From positions 62,001 through 126,000 of the forward strand of contig FMVK01000004.1 of the NCBI GenBank assembly GCA_900102065.1: a stretch of DNA of 64,000 nucleotides, read 5' to 3'. The notes beneath the pieces were generated by a model, which worked only from the letters and a program-made list of their open reading frames with translations, ran no database searches and was not told where the DNA came from. Numbering within the stretch: the stretch's first letter is position 1; each line of letters opens with the position of its first letter. This stretch comes from Lachnospiraceae bacterium XPB1003 (GTDB taxonomy: Bacteria > Bacillota > Clostridia > Lachnospirales > Lachnospiraceae). The position numbers and the translations under genes were made by a program. Below, in pieces: positions 17,655 to 26,194 of the stretch.

Positions 17655-19207
17655 AATGTCCTTCCTGTGGCGGAGAACTCCGTTTTGATATAGCTCTTCA
17701 AAGATCTGTCTGCGACTCCTGCGGAAATTCATACGATCCCGCAACACTTAACGATAATGATACATCTGCGGAAGTCAATTCAATACCCGATAACGGATCG
17801 GGGCAGATCGATGTTATCCAGTATACATGTCCGCAGTGCGGCGGCGTTTTGTATTCCGCTGATGAGACGGTTACAAGTTATTGCTCTTTTTGCGGATCCC
17901 AGGTGCTGTTATCTTCCAAGATGACGAAGATGGCAAAGCCTCAGGGTGTTATCCCTTTTATAAAGACTAAAGAACAGTGTAAAGAAGCTTTTCTCAATAA
18001 GCTAAAGAGGACAAGATTCCTTCCCAAAGAATATCTGGCATCCGGAAGTTCTGAGAATTTCAGAGGGATTTATATGCCTTACTGGGTATATGATGCGTCA
18101 GCTCACGGAGATTTCATGGTGCCGTTTTCCAAGGAGATCCGTAACGGTAGCCGCAATTACAAGCAGGTCTATAAATGTACGGGACATGTGGAGGCTGATC
18201 TTTCCGGAATATCTTTTGATGCATCATCTGCTTTCGCCGACAATGTGAGCGAAACAATAGCGCCTTATGGTATCAGGAAGATGCAGGATTACGATCCTGC
18301 GTTCTTTTCGGGGTTCTATGCGGACTATGCGGATGTACCTTCGGAGATATATGCGGATGATGCCCGTACTTATGCGAAGCAGAGAGTGATAGATAAGATA
18401 GCGGAAGATCCGGCGGTAGTGGGATTGGACAGACCGCAGTTTACTGATGTTCCGACGCTGCCTGTGGTATTGCCCAGGAGAGCTAAGCTTGCATATTTTC
18501 CGGTATGGTTTATGGCCTGGCGCAAGAACGACCGTGTTGCTTATGCTGTAGTCAACGGACAGACGGGGAAAGTAAGCTGTGATCTGCCGGTGGATAAAAG
18601 CCAATTCTTCCTGCTTACAATGGCACTTTTGCTACCTGTATATCTGTTTCTGTTATTGATGTTTCCGTCAATGAACGGTGGAGATGTAATGAAATTTATG
18701 CAGTTTATGGAGATGATCTGCGGGTTTATGCTCTTTATTAACTGCGGTACTTTGATAAAAAAAGAAGAACGTCCGGATGATAAAGGCTTGAACCGAAAGG
18801 ATCCGCAGGATGAAGCGGCGAGAAAGCGGAGAAAAGGCGTGGTAGCGGTGATAGTTTTGGTGGTGGCGCTGTTTTCATGGCTGTTTGCCATGATACTTAT
18901 CCCATTGATCGCATTGATGGTCAATACGGGGATACTGGCACCCCTGTTCCTGTTTTTTATGACTTTGATCACATTTCCTCGTCTTACCAGGATAAGGCAC
19001 AGCGGAGGTATCGCCGTGAGTACGATCATCTTACTGATAACTTCGCTGATAGCGGAAGTGATCTATGTAATGGAACCGGCGGAAGCAATATGGTATTACG
19101 TTATATCGGCGGTGATGACAGCGGGGATAATGTTTGCACTCCTATCGCTCCTTACTATACTTAACCGAATGACTACAAGGCCATTGCCTCAGTTTGCAAA
19201 AAGATAA
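17651..19207 (+). CDS. Zinc-ribbon protein with C-terminal membrane domain
   Basis: A 518-residue protein with two N-terminal zinc ribbons: CPSCGGEL...CDSCGNSY (about residues 3-28) and CPQCGGVL...CSFCGSQV (about 59-84). A soluble middle region (about 90-320) contains MPYWVYDASAHGDF and YFPVWFMAWRKNDR. Five or so transmembrane segments fill the rest, interrupted by a basic loop (about 375-400). Related proteins are often labelled TFIIB-type zinc-ribbon proteins, but there is no TFIIB core and a transcription role is unlikely. It is translationally coupled to the gene before and overlapped by the ORF frame of the gene after. Function unknown. Confidence 0.75.
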   Translation: MKCPSCGGELRFDIALQRSVCDSCGNSYDPATLNDNDTSAEVNSIPDNGSGQIDVIQYTCPQCGGVLYSADETVTSYCSFCGSQVLLSSKMTKMAKPQGVIPFIKTKEQCKEAFLNKLKRTRFLPKEYLASGSSENFRGIYMPYWVYDASAHGDFMVPFSKEIRNGSRNYKQVYKCTGHVEADLSGISFDASSAFADNVSETIAPYGIRKMQDYDPAFFSGFYADYADVPSEIYADDARTYAKQRVIDKIAEDPAVVGLDRPQFTDVPTLPVVLPRRAKLAYFPVWFMAWRKNDRVAYAVVNGQTGKVSCDLPVDKSQFFLLTMALLLPVYLFLLLMFPSMNGGDVMKFMQFMEMICGFMLFINCGTLIKKEERPDDKGLNRKDPQDEAARKRRKGVVAVIVLVVALFSWLFAMILIPLIALMVNTGILAPLFLFFMTLITFPRLTRIRHSGGIAVSTIILLITSLIAEVIYVMEPAEAIWYYVISAVMTAGIMFALLSLLTILNRMTTRPLPQFAKR

Positions 19208-19220
19208 CGGGAGGATGAAA

Positions 19221-19649
19221 ATGAAAAGTATAACATATATACATTTTTCGCTTGATGGACTTCTTTCGGTAGGTGAGAATGCGGATATGGCGCAGGACGG
19301 TATATTCCTGTTCATCTCTCTTATTTTCATTGCATTGGTCATCTCAATGTTTGCGAGCTTTATTATCCTTAGAAATTCAAGAAAGGAAAAGCTCGCTGAC
19401 CTGACTGAGATCAGTGGGGGACTTTATGAAAAGATAGAGGTAAGCGGAGTAAGTACGGTTTACGGTATGCCTAATGTATCCGTTAGTGAACTGATTGAGA
19501 GTCTTAAGGGAAATAGAAACAGTGGAAATATGAACCGTATGAATATGAATCCCGGAAATATGGATCAGATGAACATGAATCGGATGAATATGAATCCCAA
19601 TAACATGAATACGACTAATATGAATCAGGGGAACATGAGGAAATTCTGA
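19221..19649 (+). CDS. Small membrane protein with Met/Asn-rich repeat tail
   Basis: A 142-residue protein of unknown function. An N-terminal region is followed by one strong transmembrane segment (about residues 27-50, FLFISLIFIALVISMFASF), a short soluble part, then a low-complexity tail (about 98-142) made of repeated NMN/MNM units such as MNMNPGNMDQMNMN. The ATG at 19221 has GGGAGG 6 bases upstream; the open frame starts earlier, inside the previous gene, but without a ribosome site. The tail could bind metal through methionines or be a disordered spacer; neither is shown. It is the third gene of the zinc-ribbon module. Confidence 0.65.
   Translation: MKSITYIHFSLDGLLSVGENADMAQDGIFLFISLIFIALVISMFASFIILRNSRKEKLADLTEISGGLYEKIEVSGVSTVYGMPNVSVSELIESLKGNRNSGNMNRMNMNPGNMDQMNMNRMNMNPNNMNTTNMNQGNMRKF
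19529..19642 (+). repeat. Degenerate ATGAAT/AATATGAAT coding repeat
   Basis: Tandem, imperfect units such as ATGAATATGAATCCC and AATATGAAT encode the Met/Asn tail of the preceding entry. Unit length is variable, but third-base differences between copies suggest it is translated and not a very recent expansion. Confidence 0.7.
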
Positions 19650-19650
19650 T

Positions 19651-20694
19651 ATGCGTGTAAAGAGCCTTGATAAGATCAGGATAATTGCCATTACTCTGGT
19701 TGTGCTGGTTCATACATCGGCGCAGTGGATATCATATGGCAATATGGATCTCGTATATCTAACCGAGTTCTCCAATATCATTTCCTTTGTTGGCGTTGGT
19801 CTTTTTGCCATGCTTAGCGGGGCTTTGACGTTGTCTCCCGAAAAAAAAGTTACGGTTAAGAGCGCGGTAAAAAAGGCTTTTCATTTTTTATTCTTATATT
19901 TTTTCTGGAAGGGATTCTATCTTTGCTTCGACAGGATCATCGCAGGTGAGATCGGTGTATCGGATATAAAGCCTCTAATCCTTTCACTTATAAGGGAGCG
20001 CGGTTATTATCACCTCTGGTATCTCGCGATGTTATTCTGGATCCTGCTTCTCATACCGCTTATCAAGAAGGGGTGTGAAGAAAAAAAGGTATGTGAATTG
20101 TATCTGATACCTTTTTTACTGCTTAGCGTGATACTGCCTGCGGCCGCATATTTTGACTATCCTTTCAGATATACGGTGTCGGATTTTGTGACTAATCTGG
20201 AGCCACTTTATTACGCCGGTTATCTGGGCTTCTTTATACTCGGCCATTACCTGTATGAATGGAATACGGGATGGAGTAAGTTTAAAAAGTTATCTGTCAC
20301 AGCAGCAGCCGTTATTATATTTGCGGTATTCTGGATAAATTCGGTCGGAAGATCACTTGATGCAGGAAAGATGTTTACGGATTTCTCGACTCCATTTAAT
20401 CCCGGATGTGTATTGCTGTGTGTTGCTGTATTTATCTGCATTGCGGATAAAAAAAAGAAGACAGGGAACAATTCAAAAGAAATCGAGCTGTACGAGAGAT
20501 TATCAAGGGGAGCTTTCGGAGTATATATTATCCATCCGTTGGTTATAGTATTTCTGTCAAAGGGAAATGTGGTGGGGACTCTGTTACCCAATGCGTGGGG
20601 GATACCTGTTCTTCTTTTGATCATACTTATCATCTCCTACGCGATATCGCTGATCTTAAATCTTATTCCCGTAATAAAAAAATTAATGGGATGA
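19651..20694 (+). CDS. Acyltransferase family 3 membrane protein
   Basis: A 347-residue polytopic membrane protein with about ten hydrophobic segments. The N-terminus shows the family signature SLDKIRIIAITLVVLVHTS (family 3 acyltransferases have R/K-x10-H at this place). FGVYIIHPLVIV near the end is also typical. Members O-acetylate or O-acylate surface polysaccharides, peptidoglycan or lipids, using acyl groups moved across the membrane. The acceptor is unknown. It starts one base after the stop of the Met/Asn protein and is followed by the G1P-dehydrogenase-like gene, so the group could act on a cell-envelope molecule. Confidence 0.85.
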   Translation: MRVKSLDKIRIIAITLVVLVHTSAQWISYGNMDLVYLTEFSNIISFVGVGLFAMLSGALTLSPEKKVTVKSAVKKAFHFLFLYFFWKGFYLCFDRIIAGEIGVSDIKPLILSLIRERGYYHLWYLAMLFWILLLIPLIKKGCEEKKVCELYLIPFLLLSVILPAAAYFDYPFRYTVSDFVTNLEPLYYAGYLGFFILGHYLYEWNTGWSKFKKLSVTAAAVIIFAVFWINSVGRSLDAGKMFTDFSTPFNPGCVLLCVAVFICIADKKKKTGNNSKEIELYERLSRGAFGVYIIHPLVIVFLSKGNVVGTLLPNAWGIPVLLLIILIISYAISLILNLIPVIKKLMG

Positions 20695-20719
20695 AGCAAA
20701 GAAAATCGGAGGTAGATAT

Positions 20720-21799
20720 TTGAATCAGTTTAAATTACCATACCATCTTATTGTTGAAGCTGGGGCTTTTGATCATATCCCGGAGAAGATGGACGATGCC
20801 ATTACGGGTATCGAAAAGAAAAAGATGATCTTTGTAACAGAAGAAAATCTAAAGGGAATATTCGAAGATCGGATCAAAAAAATATGCGATCAGTTTCATC
20901 AGAGCGAAGAATATCTTATTCAAAGAGCCGATTATGACAGTGCGGTTGCTCTTGCCAAATATATCACGATGAACGATATCGATCTGGTGATCGGTTTCGG
21001 CGGAGGAACGGTACTGGATCTTGCTAAATTCGCTTCTTTTGTAAGCAAGACTGTTTATATATCGCTTCCCACGACTTTGTCTAATGATTCACTTGCTTCA
21101 CCGGTAGCGGTTCTCGGTTCCACAGGCAAGGCGAGAAAGAGTTTTAAGTGCACGATACCTCATGCGATCATGGTTGATGCTGATGTCATAAAGTCTGCGC
21201 CGGTAAGACAGCTTCTTTCGGGAATAGGAGATACGGTATCAAAATATACAGCATTGTATGACTGGAAGCTTGCTGCAAAAAAGGATACGGAAAGAGTTGA
21301 TGATTTTGCATATATGATGTCCAGAATGGCTTTTGATTCGATTTGTTTCTTTGATGGCGGTCACTCCGAGATGACGGAGAATGAACTTAAGACCAATTCA
21401 TTTATAAGACTGCTGACACAGGCACTTGTAATGGGCGGGCTTGCAATGGAGATAGCAGGTAACTCCAGACCGAGTTCCGGCTCGGAACATCTCTTTTGTC
21501 ACGCACTGGAAGAAAATTTCAGTGAAGAAGTAAGTATCCCTCACGGTATAGCTGTTGCTATGGGCAGTTACCCTGCGGCGATATTCCAGGGACGTAATCA
21601 TGAGAAGATTAAGAATGTGATCAAACAATATCGTATACCAGTAAGACCATCCGATAACAAGCTGAGTAGGGACGTATTTATAGCGGCCTGGCAGAGTGCA
21701 TCGGCATCCCGTGCAGACAGATATACGATACTTAGGGAAGCGGATCTTTCTGACGAAAGACTGGGAAGACTCTATGATGAGATGGAAGCGATATTTTAA
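20720..21799 (+). CDS. sn-glycerol-1-phosphate dehydrogenase-like enzyme (EgsA/AraM family)
   Basis: A 359-residue iron-type alcohol dehydrogenase-fold protein. The nucleotide-binding segment is LVIGFGGGTVLDLAKFAS (about residues 92-109), followed by SLPTTLSNDSLASPVAVL. Metal-binding candidates lie in GNSRPSSGSEHLFCHALEE (about 250-268) and PHGIAVAMG (about 274-282). The SRPSSGSEHLF-H pattern is shared with archaeal EgsA, which reduces dihydroxyacetone phosphate to sn-glycerol-1-phosphate, and with bacterial AraM. The TTG start follows CGGAGG by 8 bases. It could make G1P for an unusual lipid or teichoic-like polymer. The substrate is an inference. Confidence 0.8.
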   Translation: MNQFKLPYHLIVEAGAFDHIPEKMDDAITGIEKKKMIFVTEENLKGIFEDRIKKICDQFHQSEEYLIQRADYDSAVALAKYITMNDIDLVIGFGGGTVLDLAKFASFVSKTVYISLPTTLSNDSLASPVAVLGSTGKARKSFKCTIPHAIMVDADVIKSAPVRQLLSGIGDTVSKYTALYDWKLAAKKDTERVDDFAYMMSRMAFDSICFFDGGHSEMTENELKTNSFIRLLTQALVMGGLAMEIAGNSRPSSGSEHLFCHALEENFSEEVSIPHGIAVAMGSYPAAIFQGRNHEKIKNVIKQYRIPVRPSDNKLSRDVFIAAWQSASASRADRYTILREADLSDERLGRLYDEMEAIF

Positions 21800-21822
21800 T
21801 TAATTAAAAAATATGGTTAAAA

Positions 21823-21866
21823 AAAACTCCGTGTGTATGTATCGTACATCACACGGAGTTTTCTTT
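21823..21866. terminator. Bidirectional terminator between G1PDH-like and DUF1294 genes
   Basis: AACTCCGTGTG (21826-21836) pairs with CACACGGAGTT (21850-21860). An A-run precedes the stem and TTCTTT follows, so it can work for both convergent genes. Confidence 0.85.
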
Positions 21867-22158
21867 ATTTCATTATCTCGATCATAGGCGATCCGATGAG
21901 CCATGCAGCTATTATGATCTGAATGGCCATTATGGCAGGCAGTCCGTACACGAAGTACCAATGCCTTGTCTTATGACGGAATTTGTACATTCCTATTATC
22001 GAACCTATGGATCCTCCGAATATCGCGAACAGGAATAGTGCCGGTTCGGATATCCTGTATTCGTGACGCTTGGCTTTCCATTTATCGATACCCATGGATG
22101 CGAAGCCTGCGATATTCATTACGACCAGATAGGCGATGATTATAATGATAACTTTCAT
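21865..22158 (-). CDS. DUF1294 small membrane protein
   Basis: A 97-residue protein with three hydrophobic segments. The family signature is visible as DKWKAKRHEYRISEPALF followed by GGSIGSIIGMYKFRHKTRHW. Some relatives carry an N-terminal cold-shock domain; this one does not. The function is unknown. It lies 6 bases after argG on the same strand, so it is probably cotranscribed with it. Confidence 0.85.
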   Translation of the reverse strand: MKVIIIIIAYLVVMNIAGFASMGIDKWKAKRHEYRISEPALFLFAIFGGSIGSIIGMYKFRHKTRHWYFVYGLPAIMAIQIIIAAWLIGSPMIEIMK

Positions 22159-22164
22159 CTAAGC

Positions 22165-23388
22165 TTAGTTTTTCTTTCCTTCGAGTTCCTGATGCTTCAT
22201 GCCGCGAACCTTGCTTGACAGACCGAAGAGGTTGATGAATCCTTCAGCGTCATGATGGTCATAGAGATCACCTGTTGTGAAGGAAGCGATGCTCTCGTTG
22301 TAAAGTGAGTAGGGAGAGGTCTCGCCGGCCTTGATGATGTTACCCTTGTAAAGTTTGAACTTAACATCACCGGTAACATACTGCTGTGTGGATTCGATGA
22401 ATGCCTGAACTGCCTCACGTAAAGGTGTGAACCACTTTCCCTCGTATACGATCTGAGCGAAGAGGTTGCCCATATCAAGCTTGGTCTTGGTTGTTTCTCT
22501 GTCGAGAATGAGCTCCTCAAGCTGCTGGTGAGCTTCGTAAAGGATGGTTCCGCCCGGTGTCTCATATACGCCGCGGCTCTTCATTCCTACGACACGGTTC
22601 TCAACGATATCGATTATGCCGATACCATGCTTTCCACCGAGCTTGTTGAGTGTGCGGATGATATCGGAAACCTTCATTTCTTTGCCGTTAACCGATGTGG
22701 GAACACCCTTTTCAAAATGCATTGTTACGTACTCACCCTCATCCGGAGCCTTCTCGGGAGTTGTTCCGAGAACAAGGAGATGTTCAAAGTTAGGCTCGTT
22801 AGCGGGATCCTCAAGCTCAAGACCCTCGTGGCTGATATGCCATAAGTTACGGTCACGGCTGTAGGAATTGTCAGCGGAGAAGGGAAGTGTGATGCCCTTT
22901 TCGCGGCAGTAAGCGATCTCTTCTTCTCTGCTCTGGAGTGTCCACTTGTCGCTTCTCCATGCAGCGATGATCTTGATATCGGGAGCAAGAGCCTTGATTC
23001 CGAGCTCGAATCTGATCTGGTCATTTCCCTTACCTGTTGCACCATGGCAGATGGCTACAGCGCCTTCCTTACGTGCGATCTCAACAAGCTTCTTTGCGAT
23101 GAGAGGACGTGCCATGGATGTTCCCAGAAGATACTTGTTCTCATAGATAGCGTGAGCCTGTACACAGGGAATGATGTATTTATCGGCGAATTCGTCGGTA
23201 ACATCGAGGATATAGAGCTTTTCTGCACCGCAGGATTTAGCTCGTTCCTCAAGTCCGTCAAGCTCTGACTCCTGTCCGCAGTCTATGCAGACACAGACTA
23301 CTTCATAGTTAAAGTTTTCCTTGAGCCAGGGAATGATGGCTGTGGTGTCAAGCCCGCCTGAATATGCGAGAATAACTTTTTCTTTCAT
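22165..23388 (-). CDS. argG: Argininosuccinate synthase
   Basis: Joins citrulline and aspartate with ATP to give argininosuccinate, the penultimate step of arginine synthesis. It has 407 residues. The PP-loop ILAYSGGLDTTAIIPWL is at residues 6-22. Other motifs are GATGKGNDQIRFELG (about 116-130), NLWHISHEG and RVVGMKSRGVYETPGG. A GGAGGT site precedes the ATG. It is transcribed away from the GNAT-argJBD operon, with overlapping divergent promoters. No argH, argF or argC was found in the window, so the pathway is split over the genome. Confidence 0.97.
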   Translation of the reverse strand: MKEKVILAYSGGLDTTAIIPWLKENFNYEVVCVCIDCGQESELDGLEERAKSCGAEKLYILDVTDEFADKYIIPCVQAHAIYENKYLLGTSMARPLIAKKLVEIARKEGAVAICHGATGKGNDQIRFELGIKALAPDIKIIAAWRSDKWTLQSREEEIAYCREKGITLPFSADNSYSRDRNLWHISHEGLELEDPANEPNFEHLLVLGTTPEKAPDEGEYVTMHFEKGVPTSVNGKEMKVSDIIRTLNKLGGKHGIGIIDIVENRVVGMKSRGVYETPGGTILYEAHQQLEELILDRETTKTKLDMGNLFAQIVYEGKWFTPLREAVQAFIESTQQYVTGDVKFKLYKGNIIKAGETSPYSLYNESIASFTTGDLYDHHDAEGFINLFGLSSKVRGMKHQELEGKKN

Positions 23389-23427
23389 GATAATGTTTAC
23401 CTCCGTTTGTTTGTTAATGATGCCCCC

Positions 23428-23456
23428 ATATTACAACAATTGTTTTTTCTTTGCAA
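23428..23456 (-). promoter_or_regulatory. argG promoter
   Basis: On the minus strand, TTGCAA (23456-23451) and TAATAT (23433-23428) have a 17-base spacer. A perfect palindrome AACAATTGTT (23435-23444) lies within the spacer. Confidence 0.65.
23435..23444. promoter_or_regulatory. Candidate operator palindrome between argG and GNAT-argJBD
   Basis: AACAATTGTT is a perfect 10-base palindrome. It lies inside the argG promoter spacer and touches the likely -35 of the divergent operon, so one bound protein could control both. It does not match the usual ARG-box consensus, so the regulator is unknown. Confidence 0.35.
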
Positions 23457-23467
23457 TGTGCTATAAT
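23440..23467 (+). promoter_or_regulatory. Promoter of GNAT-argJ-argB-argD operon
   Basis: A consensus extended -10 TGCTATAAT (TG at 23459-23460, TATAAT at 23462-23467) with a partial -35 TTGTTT at 23440-23445 (16-base spacer). It gives a leader of about 67 bases containing an inverted repeat (TGCCC near 23496 with GGGCA near 23512). Confidence 0.6.
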
Positions 23468-23540
23468 TTAACGATTATTTAATGTGGAAAATTGCCCATA
23501 AAAATTTGAGGGCATATCACTCTTTAATTGAGGTAAAGAA

Positions 23541-23984
23541 ATGATAAGAGCAATGACGATAGACGATTATGATCAGGTGAAGGCACTCTGGATGACGATA
23601 CACGGTTTCGGTATCAGAAGTGTGGACGATTCCAGGGAAGGAATAGAGATGTTCTTAAAGCGTAATCCCGATATGAGCGTTGTTGCCATTGAGGATGATC
23701 GTGTCGTGGGGGCCATACTCTGCGGACATGACGGACGAAGAGGATGCCTTTACCATGTATGCGTGGATGAAAAATACAGAATGAAGGGTATTGGCAAGGA
23801 GATGGTTGTTTTCTGCATGAACGCCCTGAAATCGGAGCATATAAATAAGGTGTCGCTAATTGCTTTTACCAAGAATGATATAGGAAATGCATTCTGGCAT
23901 TGCATAGGATGGACCGAGAGAGAAGATCTGAATTATTATGATTTTACTCTTAATGAAGCAAATATAACGGCATTTAACAGTTAA
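23541..23984 (+). CDS. GNAT-family N-acetyltransferase at head of arginine operon
   Basis: A 147-residue single-domain GNAT protein. The acetyl-CoA loop is visible as VDEKYRMKGIGKEMV (about residues 76-90, R-x-x-G-x-G/A form), with the beta-strand CLYHVCVDE before it and FWHCIGWTERED after. It is first in a cluster with argJ, argB and argD, so N-acetylglutamate synthesis is an obvious possibility. It is much shorter than classic ArgA, lacking the amino-acid-kinase domain, but similar to short ArgA-like (ArgO/NAGS-type) acetyltransferases. Protein or antibiotic acetylation is also possible. Confidence 0.8.
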   Translation: MIRAMTIDDYDQVKALWMTIHGFGIRSVDDSREGIEMFLKRNPDMSVVAIEDDRVVGAILCGHDGRRGCLYHVCVDEKYRMKGIGKEMVVFCMNALKSEHINKVSLIAFTKNDIGNAFWHCIGWTEREDLNYYDFTLNEANITAFNS

Positions 23985-23999
23985 CGGAGAGGTTAGGCT

Positions 24000-25232
24000 A
24001 TGGGAAAGATAACTCAGACAGAAGGCGGTATAACATCGGCAGCAGGGTTTAAAGCTGCAAGCTGTGAAGCAGGTATAAAATATCAGAACAGACGTGATAT
24101 GGCTTTGGTTTATTCCGAGGTTCCCTGTGAATGTGCAGGTACATTTACCAGCAATAAGGTAAAGGCTGCATGCGTTCAGTGGGATAAGAAGATCGTTGAG
24201 TCAGGCGCAAAGCTTCAGGCTGTTGTAGTCAATACAGGCATTGCCAATGCCTGCACAGGCAAGGAAGGATGGGACGCTTGTGAAGCGACCGCTGCTGCTG
24301 TTAACGAAAGTCTTGGTGTAGATAAAGGAAGTGTTGCTGTCGGATCTACAGGTGTCATCGGAATGCAGCTGCCGGTTGACAGACTTGTGGCAGGCGTAAA
24401 GAAGATGTGCACATCACTTGATGATTCGAGGGAAGCCGCAACACTTGCTTCAAAAGCCATCATGACAACAGATACCATTAATAAGGAAACTGCGGTTACT
24501 TTTGAAGTTAAGGGAAAGAAAGTAACGATAGGCGGTATGAGCAAGGGCTCGGGAATGATACATCCAAATATGTGCACCATGCTTGGATTCCTGGCAACAG
24601 ACCTTTCGATCGATCGTGCTCTTATGCAGGAAGCTCTTTCTTCGGTAGTAAAGGATACATTCAATATGATCACCGTTGACGGAGATACATCCACCAATGA
24701 TACTCTTCTTCTCATGGCAAATGGTCTTGCGGGAAACGATAAGATCACAGAGAAGGATGAGGATTATGATACTTTCTGCGAAGCACTTTTCGTTATCTGC
24801 AGATATCTTGCAAGAAAGATGGCAGGTGACGGAGAAGGCGCAAGCAAGCTTTTTGAAGCACATGTTGTAAATGCAAAGAGCAAGGAGGATGCAAGAACTC
24901 TTTCGCGTGCTATAGTAGGATCAAATCTTTCCAAGGCAGCTATCTTCGGATGCGATGCCAATTTCGGAAGGTTCCTTTGCGCAATGGGATATTCCGGAGC
25001 GGATTTCGATCAGGAAGATGTGGAACTGTATTTCGAAAGCGCGGCAGGACGCCTTAAGGTTTTTGATAAGGGAACTCCCATAGTTTTTGATGAGGAAACC
25101 GCCGTTAAGATAATGAAGGAAGAAGAAGTCACCGTTTTCGTTGATATGCATGAAGGCAGCGAAGAAGCAACGGCATGGGGATGTGATCTGACATATGATT
25201 ATGTTAAGATCAATGCTGATTACCGGTCATAA
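24000..25232 (+). CDS. argJ: Glutamate N-acetyltransferase/amino-acid acetyltransferase ArgJ
   Basis: Transfers the acetyl group from N-acetylornithine to glutamate; bifunctional forms also use acetyl-CoA. It has 410 residues. Self-cleavage to two chains is expected before the threonine in MIHPNMCTMLGFLATD (about residues 185-200), which is conserved here. Other family segments are GGITSAAGFKAASCEAGI near the start and GCDANFGRFLCAMGYSG near residues 315-331. Presence of argJ indicates the cyclic arginine pathway. The nearby GNAT gene could supply or top up acetylglutamate. The ATG follows CGGAGAGG. Confidence 0.96.
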   Translation: MGKITQTEGGITSAAGFKAASCEAGIKYQNRRDMALVYSEVPCECAGTFTSNKVKAACVQWDKKIVESGAKLQAVVVNTGIANACTGKEGWDACEATAAAVNESLGVDKGSVAVGSTGVIGMQLPVDRLVAGVKKMCTSLDDSREAATLASKAIMTTDTINKETAVTFEVKGKKVTIGGMSKGSGMIHPNMCTMLGFLATDLSIDRALMQEALSSVVKDTFNMITVDGDTSTNDTLLLMANGLAGNDKITEKDEDYDTFCEALFVICRYLARKMAGDGEGASKLFEAHVVNAKSKEDARTLSRAIVGSNLSKAAIFGCDANFGRFLCAMGYSGADFDQEDVELYFESAAGRLKVFDKGTPIVFDEETAVKIMKEEEVTVFVDMHEGSEEATAWGCDLTYDYVKINADYRS

Positions 25233-25281
25233 TACCGGATCGGATATATAAGAATACTTAGACAAAGGAGAAGAAACATCG

Positions 25282-26169
25282 ATGAAAAAAGAAGAGATGG
25301 AACAGGTTGCAAAAAAAGCCGAGGTGCTTATAGAAGCACTTCCTTATATTCAGGCTTTTAACCGACGAATAATCGTTGTTAAGTACGGCGGTTCCGCAAT
25401 GGCTGATCCTGAACTTCAGCGTAATGTCATCAAGGATGTTACACTTCTTAAGTTAGTTGGCTTTAAGCCTATAATAGTTCACGGCGGTGGCAAGGAGATC
25501 AGCAGCTGGTTAGGCAAGATCGGTAAGGAATCGGAATTCGTTAACGGTCTGCGTGTGACAGATGCGGATACCATGGAAGTGGCAGAGATGGTCCTTAACA
25601 AGGTTAACAAGCGTCTTGTGACCATGGTTGAAGAACTCGGCGTACGTGCTGTGGGTATAAGCGGCAAGGACGGTGGCCTGCTTAAAGTTGAGAAGAAGTT
25701 TTCCGACGGAAAGGATATAGGCTTTGTCGGACAGATAAAAGCTGTTGATCCCAAGATACTTTTCGATATGCTTGAAAAGGATTTTCTTCCTATCGTCTGC
25801 CCTATAGGAATGGATGATGATTTTTCTTCCTACAATATCAATGCGGATGATGCTGCCTGCGCTGTAGCAAAGGCTGTCGGCGCCGAAAAGCTTGCTTTCC
25901 TTACGGATATTGAGGGACTGTACAGAGATATCAAGGATCCTTCTTCCTTTATCTCGCGCATACGTGTTTCGCAGGCTAGGGAACTGATAGAAAGCGGGAT
26001 CATCGGAGGAGGCATGCTGCCTAAGCTGGGTAATTGTATAGATGCGATGGAGAACGGCGTTCAGAAGGTTCATATCCTGGATGGCAGACTTGCACACAGT
26101 CTTTTACTTGAGATCTTTACCAAGGAAGGTATCGGAACGATGATCTTCCCGGATGATGCAGATATTTGA
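25282..26169 (+). CDS. argB: Acetylglutamate kinase
   Basis: Phosphorylates N-acetylglutamate, the usual control point of arginine synthesis. It has 295 residues. The amino-acid-kinase fold begins [17 protein letters not shown] (about residues 29-45), followed by [14 protein letters not shown] (about 63-76) and the C-terminal [18 protein letters not shown]. An N-terminal helix (about 1-28) of the kind that supports hexamers and arginine inhibition is present, so feedback inhibition is plausible. An AAGGAGAAG site precedes the ATG. Confidence 0.97.
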   Translation: MKKEEMEQVAKKAEVLIEALPYIQAFNRRIIVVKYGGSAMADPELQRNVIKDVTLLKLVGFKPIIVHGGGKEISSWLGKIGKESEFVNGLRVTDADTMEVAEMVLNKVNKRLVTMVEELGVRAVGISGKDGGLLKVEKKFSDGKDIGFVGQIKAVDPKILFDMLEKDFLPIVCPIGMDDDFSSYNINADDAACAVAKAVGAEKLAFLTDIEGLYRDIKDPSSFISRIRVSQARELIESGIIGGGMLPKLGNCIDAMENGVQKVHILDGRLAHSLLLEIFTKEGIGTMIFPDDADI

Positions 26170-26194
26170 TTATCATTAGCAGGAGAAAAAAACA

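Noticed and set aside
23490-23520. ARG-box-like sequence in the leader of the GNAT-argJBD operon
   Set aside because: CCATAAAAATTT resembles only the AT-rich centre of the consensus; the flanking TG and CA are missing, so ArgR binding is not supported.
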